This document shows positions 29,580-33,142 of a stretch of DNA of 33,142 nucleotides, piece by piece. Under the pieces are notes generated by a model that was given only the letters and a program-made list of their open reading frames with translations, was not told where the DNA came from and searched no databases. Origin of the DNA: Chara braunii (taxonomy: Eukaryota > Streptophyta > Charophyceae > Charales > Characeae); the NCBI GenBank assembly GCA_003427395.1, contig BFEA01000116.1, positions 969,838-1,002,979 on the forward strand, read 5' to 3'. Numbering within the stretch: position 1 is the stretch's first letter; each line of letters opens with the position of its first letter. A program made the position numbers and the translations under genes.

Positions 29580-29892
29580 ACGCAGTGAGACCCGGACACC
29601 CCTCCCTGGAAATTCACTAGTATCTGTACCAGCAAGCATCTTTCAATAGTTCGCAGTTCCCTTGCGGTAAGGTTTCATGTGATCAACGTTTCGGTGGCTC
29701 AACATTCCAGTGTTCATTCAACACTCAATCTACTTTTGACTAGCACTCGGAAAGCACTCAGGCAAACATTCAATCAAAGTTTAATCAGCATCTTTCAGCT
29801 CCAATCACCCGAGATCTACAGCCAAAAACGATCAATACAGGGTTAATTGCTTACTCTACATCAGTGACCGGTTCCGGTGTCTGTCATAACAC

Positions 29893-30508
29893 ATGAGTAC
29901 AGTTCAAACCTTTTCAGTTGCAGGGTCAGTCTTGACCAATCTCAATCAGATTGCCCTCAGGGATGCGTTCCAGTACGTCAGTGCAACTGACTTCAAGCAA
30001 GATGAACTATCTATTTTTGTGGTTCACACTGAGTTCTGAAGGAACCATTCATGACTTGAGACCCTATGTAAAGAAGGGCAAGGAAACCCATGAGCACTTC
30101 GACTCAGTCTGGATTGCAGCAACCAGGTACCTTGAAGAGAGAGAGGAGTTAGATGAGAGTGGTTTCTACTCCGACTATCCCAAACCTCCAACACCCTTCA
30201 CTCTCACTGATGGCTCTTGTTGAAGTGACCTGGTGGATCTGGCAAGGAGGTACATCTCTCCAGCGGTGATCGATTACGAGGCAGTGACCAAACCCTCAAA
30301 TTTTCAGCATCTCAGACGAGGGATTTTCTCTCGATCATATCTTCCCACACTTTGGGAGGAGTTTTGTGCTATGGTCGATTTTCGTAACATGGGACTTGGA
30401 TGGAAGCGCTCGGAACTAGCAGGTTTCAGGTGGCTCTACATTCAGAGGCCACAGGCTCAGAGAGTACGGAGACACGGCTCGGGGAACGAGAAACGCACAA
30501 CAAAGTGA
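29893..30508 (+). pseudogene. coding-like frame with a frameshift and one TGA, unrecognised
   Basis: ATG at 29893, directly preceded by an in-frame TAA, starts MSTVQTFSVAGSVLTNLNQI and ends at TGA 30037. Near the T5 run at 30013 the +1 frame takes over. It reads SSEGTIHDLRPYVKKGKETH and then a Glu-rich stretch with WIAATRYLEEREELDESGF. A TGA at 30221-30223 interrupts it; the same frame continues with SDLVDLARRYISPAVIDYEA, LPTLWEEFCAMVDFRNMGLG and WKRSELAGFRWLY to TGA at 30506. Together about 200 codons are broken by one indel and one stop. No family is recognised. Confidence 0.4.
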
Positions 30509-31515
30509 GAAATCGAGTGAGAGATTCAGAGGGATGAGTGAGGACTCCTGACCGGTGTTGGCCATGCTCTCTACATGTGTACTCTTTGAGACTATTATGA
30601 GTTCTCATTCTTCCCTCACCTGACCTTGTCATGGCTAGTCAGTCTTGCTTCTTGCATTGTTCTTGCTAATGATTGCATCTCTTCTGATGATTCTGTCACG
30701 GTTCTCAAAATTAGTAAATTGACAAAATTGATGCATGCATGATATACCAGAATTTTATGATCATTATCTACATGATTCTTGCTGTTCCGAATCAAAATAA
30801 AAGATTCCTAAGACTAGGGACCGATGAAGACCGCAATTGAAGGGTCTCGCTCGAAGTTGGACGCACACAACAGGAAGAGACTTGCTGTAATTAATTTATT
30901 TTATTTACTGTAAACATCAACTCCAAATCCTGCGTGACAGCCTGTTGGCTTTCCGGTCGCCCGAAGTGGCCCGACTGGAAAAAGTGCGACAACGACACAC
31001 TCACACTTCTACTTCGTAAAATGTATCCAACCGCGTTCCAGTCCAAAGCATTGTTTCAATTCTTTTTGTCCCCTAACTTTCTGATCCTGACAACAAGGCT
31101 ATAACGCTCTCATTGAGGGCCTACTAACACACATACTCTGAAAATTGCATCCAATTGGGTTCCCATCCAAAGGGTTGTTTCTTTCTCTTTTCCTTGTTTT
31201 TCTTTTTGAATGGGACCACTGTTACATCTGGGATATAAGGCACCTACTCAAAGCAGGACGTCCTTCGGGACATCCATTAAAATTGGAACGATACACATGG
31301 AGGTCGAAGAGATGACGGCCAGCGCTGCGCATCGCTAGCGCCCTGGTACCCTGCAGGGGACCGATTGGCAAGGCCCAACCTGCTCTCTGCGCGACGCGTC
31401 AGCAACACTGACGTGGCTTTCACGCCGGATCGTGTGCATGCCACGTGGCGTGCAACATAGTGCCCGTTTGAGAGGGGTGTTTCTGGTGGGGAAGGGGTGT
31501 TACTAGGAGTACGAG
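30509..31515. other. non-coding stretch with a diverged ~127-bp direct repeat
   Basis: Blocks at 31004-31068 and 31131-31195 align (AAAATGTATCCAA / AAAATTGCATCCAA, GTTCC..TCCAAAG..TTGTTTC), a decayed duplication. The remainder is AT-rich up to 30.9 kb and GC-rich from 31.3 kb. No gene is seen. Confidence 0.5.
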
Positions 31516-31551
31516 ATGCGATGTGTGGCGTGGCAAGGGCTTACACGTGGC
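31442..31551 (+). promoter_or_regulatory. CACGTGGC motifs (31442-31449, 31544-31551)
   Basis: Two exact CACGTGGC octamers and a related ACGTGGC (31411-31417) lie at and just inside the start of the 325-codon ORF. A third exact copy is at 32957-32964, beyond its end. CACGTG is an E/G-box recognised by bHLH or bZIP factors in many eukaryotes. A regulatory role here is inference from clustering. Confidence 0.3.
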
Positions 31552-32219
31552 ATGGCTTTAACTATGAGGAGCGATATCGGGGCGTTCATTACCGAGCCTG
31601 CGGCATCAACAGGGGCGAGAGTTGAGGGCCAGACGGAGATGGCGTGCTTGAGTGACATGTGGACAGGAGACACCGAATGGCTCTGCAGTGCTCAAGCGAC
31701 TAGTGCGCGCTTAAGTCAAATCCTGACGAAGTTGCGAACGGTTGTGATCGAAAGGGAGAAGCCGTCGATCTTGTGGATTCGAAGTGCTCAACAATCTTTA
31801 ATGGAGATTGGATGGGGGTTGGAAGAGGGGCCGCCCCCCCACCTGGAATTCGCAGATTGGCCACGATCGAATGCGTTCATGCGGCGCTGCTACAAGGACC
31901 TTGAGGAGGGGCAAGGTCTTTGTGGCGACTTGGAGGATAGACTCTACGACGACGACGACGACGATATTGCGGACGACACTCGTGACAGCATCATCACCGT
32001 TGACGACGCGGTTGATACCGGCAACCATGACGACAACAATCAGCTCATCTGCGTCGCTGAGGCCTGCAAAAACAACAACAACAGCAATAACACATTGACG
32101 GTGCCTGTGGCACAGGCCGCAAACATCAACAACAACAACCACACGGTGCGCAATAGAGGGATAGGAGGAGCGATCTCCAGTTTGTGCGTGCCTGGGAATG
32201 ATGACGATCTTGACACTAA

Positions 32220-32251
<32 letters not shown>

Positions 32252-32493
32252 TAGTATGCAACAACAAAACCTACATCAGCAAAAAAATTGGTGACGATAC
32301 GCGTGGAAATGTAAGTGTGACTCAACTGTTTCTCTCCCCCCTTTCTCCCCCTGCCATCCCGCTTTCCCTCCTGTCTTCTTTGGGGAGCGATTGGGGCCAG
32401 GGGCGAGAGGGTTGGGTGATTGGAATGTTTGGTGGACAGGAAGACGGTGCGGGGATGCGGGGGGTGGGATGGTGGCGCGAAGGGGTGGGATAG
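31516..32493 (+). CDS. hypothetical protein with poly-Asp and poly-Asn runs (exon or ORF)
   Basis: ATG at 31516 opens 325 codons to TAG. Residues 1-140 look like a globular region (LSQILTKLRTVVIEREKPS, LEFADWPRSNAFMRRCYKDL). A run of Asp from (GAC)n at 31946-31964, several Asn clusters and an Asn run from (AAC)n at 32220-32252 follow. GTAAGT at 32311-32316 is a good splice donor in phase 0; after it the reading becomes pyrimidine-rich and then Gly/Trp-rich, so the last 60 codons are probably not coding. The acceptor-like CGCAG at 32631-32635 would lead straight into TAA. The minus-strand frame here is a Val-rich shadow of the repeats. Family unknown. Confidence 0.4.
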
Positions 32494-33015
32494 TGAAGAC
32501 AGCACCCTAATTAGCATCAAGGCCCCCCACCTTGTGTGGACTCATGGATCGTGCGGATCGTGGGGGGAGGTTGGTGTCGGTAATCTGATACAACCTTGTT
32601 CCCTAATTTGAGTGCCCCTCCTCCTTGTGACGCAGTAAGAGCTCTTGGCTCAATCGCTGGTTATGAGGATCGAGGGGGGATATGGCGATTTGGGGATTAC
32701 CTATAAGTGATGACTTGGTGATGATTTTGGAATTAGCCATAATAGTTGACCTAACTCTCTATTCTGATTGCCTCTCCCCCTCATGGTGCTGTGAAGGTCT
32801 TGTTAGTGGATGATGAGGGTTTCGGAACATGAATTCCATTTTAACCGCGATGAGCAGTTAATCCCCTTGGTTGAGGGCAATCAATGCTGCTCATCATATA
32901 ATAGAGTGTGCCCGCATGTTGCTTCGGTTGATCACGCATGCATTCTGTGGGATGGACACGTGGCGTGTTGACATGAATTCGGGTGTTTTCAGAACACCTG
33001 GCTATAAATGCTGAG
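32494..33015. other. intergenic stretch with one 9-bp inverted repeat
   Basis: GATGAGCAG near 32849 and CTGCTCATC near 32889 form a 9-bp stem around about 31 bases. A CACGTGGC copy lies at 32957. TATAAATG at 33004 immediately precedes the SINE-like copy F. No gene is seen. Confidence 0.4.
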
Positions 33016-33142
33016 CGGCGCTGGACCCGATTTCCAGCAGGTGCCGCTCCCCACCAATAGATGGAGCCTCCCCGAGCATGCTAGTGGTGTCTGCTCTTAT
33101 CAGCACCCCTAGCATTCACTCGGGTTGTTTTCTCAAAAAAAA
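33016..33142 (+). mobile_element. structured SINE-like repeat, copy F (core, hairpin, A-run), opposite orientation
   Basis: The core (33016-33067, reading GCGCTGGACCCGATTTCCAGC and then GCTCCCCACCAATAGATGGAGC) is followed by a hairpin at 33071-33124: CCCGAG with CTCGGG, TGCTAG (33079-33084) with CTAGCA (33109-33114), top GTGTCTGCTCTTATCAGCAC. An A-run begins at 33135 and reaches the window edge. This is copy C reversed, module for module, and shows that the order core-hairpin-A belongs to the element. Confidence 0.75.

Noticed and set aside
31798-32520. 240-codon minus-strand frame
   Set aside because: A Val-rich shadow of the GAC and AAC repeats, opposite the more protein-like plus-strand frame.
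32311-32635. Intron 32311-32635 in the 325-codon ORF
   Set aside because: The donor is good, but splicing to CGCAG leads directly to TAA; no acceptor gives a convincing following exon.
1-33142. CRISPR array, rRNA, operon-like gene layout
   Set aside because: No regularly spaced identical short repeats with unique spacers, no rRNA core sequence, and composition and repeats are eukaryotic.

Overview
This is eukaryotic, repeat-dominated draft-assembly DNA. I see no operons, no rRNA and no CRISPR. It has many homopolymer runs of 15-60 A or T, trinucleotide microsatellites (ATT, ATC, AAC, GAC), a 166-base N gap (21704-21869) and a lone N (12294). It has several families of short dispersed repeats, a dead non-LTR retrotransposon, and open frames that change frame or carry stops. 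The lineage is not resolved. A LINE with a zf-RVT tail and short interrupted membrane-protein-like frames would fit a fungus, protist or alga. Five sites carry Nextera (Tn5 mosaic-end) mate-pair junction adapter, so local order at 8.05-8.40 kb and 22.57-22.95 kb cannot be trusted.

Layout. 0-1.2 kb: a poly(A)-tailed minus-strand unit (small ORF, large palindrome, AATAAA, A-tail read as T) and a first copy of a structured SINE-like repeat. 1.5-3.3 kb: tRNA-like fragments and a 162-bp tandem duplication. 3.3-4.2 kb: a plus-strand frame with little or no ATG, interrupted only by TAG. 5.2-6.6 kb: a minus-strand frame with six stops in about 454 codons and membrane-like segments. 6.9-8.4 kb: two SINE-like copies, a 24-bp-arm hairpin, then a deubiquitinase-like His box and a RING finger separated by adapter. 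8.5-13.1 kb: inverted and tandem repeats, hairpins, G- and GA-rich tracts, and a roughly 400-bp dispersed repeat. 13.4-15.6 kb: an array of dimeric repeats (inner spacing about 133 bp), one unit carrying a 122-bp MITE-like insertion. 15.8-18.8 kb: minisatellites, a 13-bp perfect hairpin, and the same repeat family in the opposite orientation with a 534-bp period. 19.7-21.9 kb: the second 400-bp repeat, (ATT)n, and the N gap inside a SINE-like copy. 22.2-24.6 kb: a 5'-truncated, frameshifted LINE on the minus strand. 25.5-26.6 kb and 29.3-30.5 kb: coding-like plus-strand mosaics. 31.5-32.5 kb: a 325-codon ORF with Asp and Asn runs. 33.0 kb to the end: a SINE-like copy in the opposite orientation, ending in an A-run at the window edge.

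The most interesting coherent signal is the dispersed structured element: a conserved 50-bp core beside a hairpin with a near-invariant apical sequence, a stem with a compensatory base change, and a terminal A-run. The second is the MITE-like insertion whose empty site can be read from a neighbouring repeat unit. No complete, intact gene of known function can be asserted.
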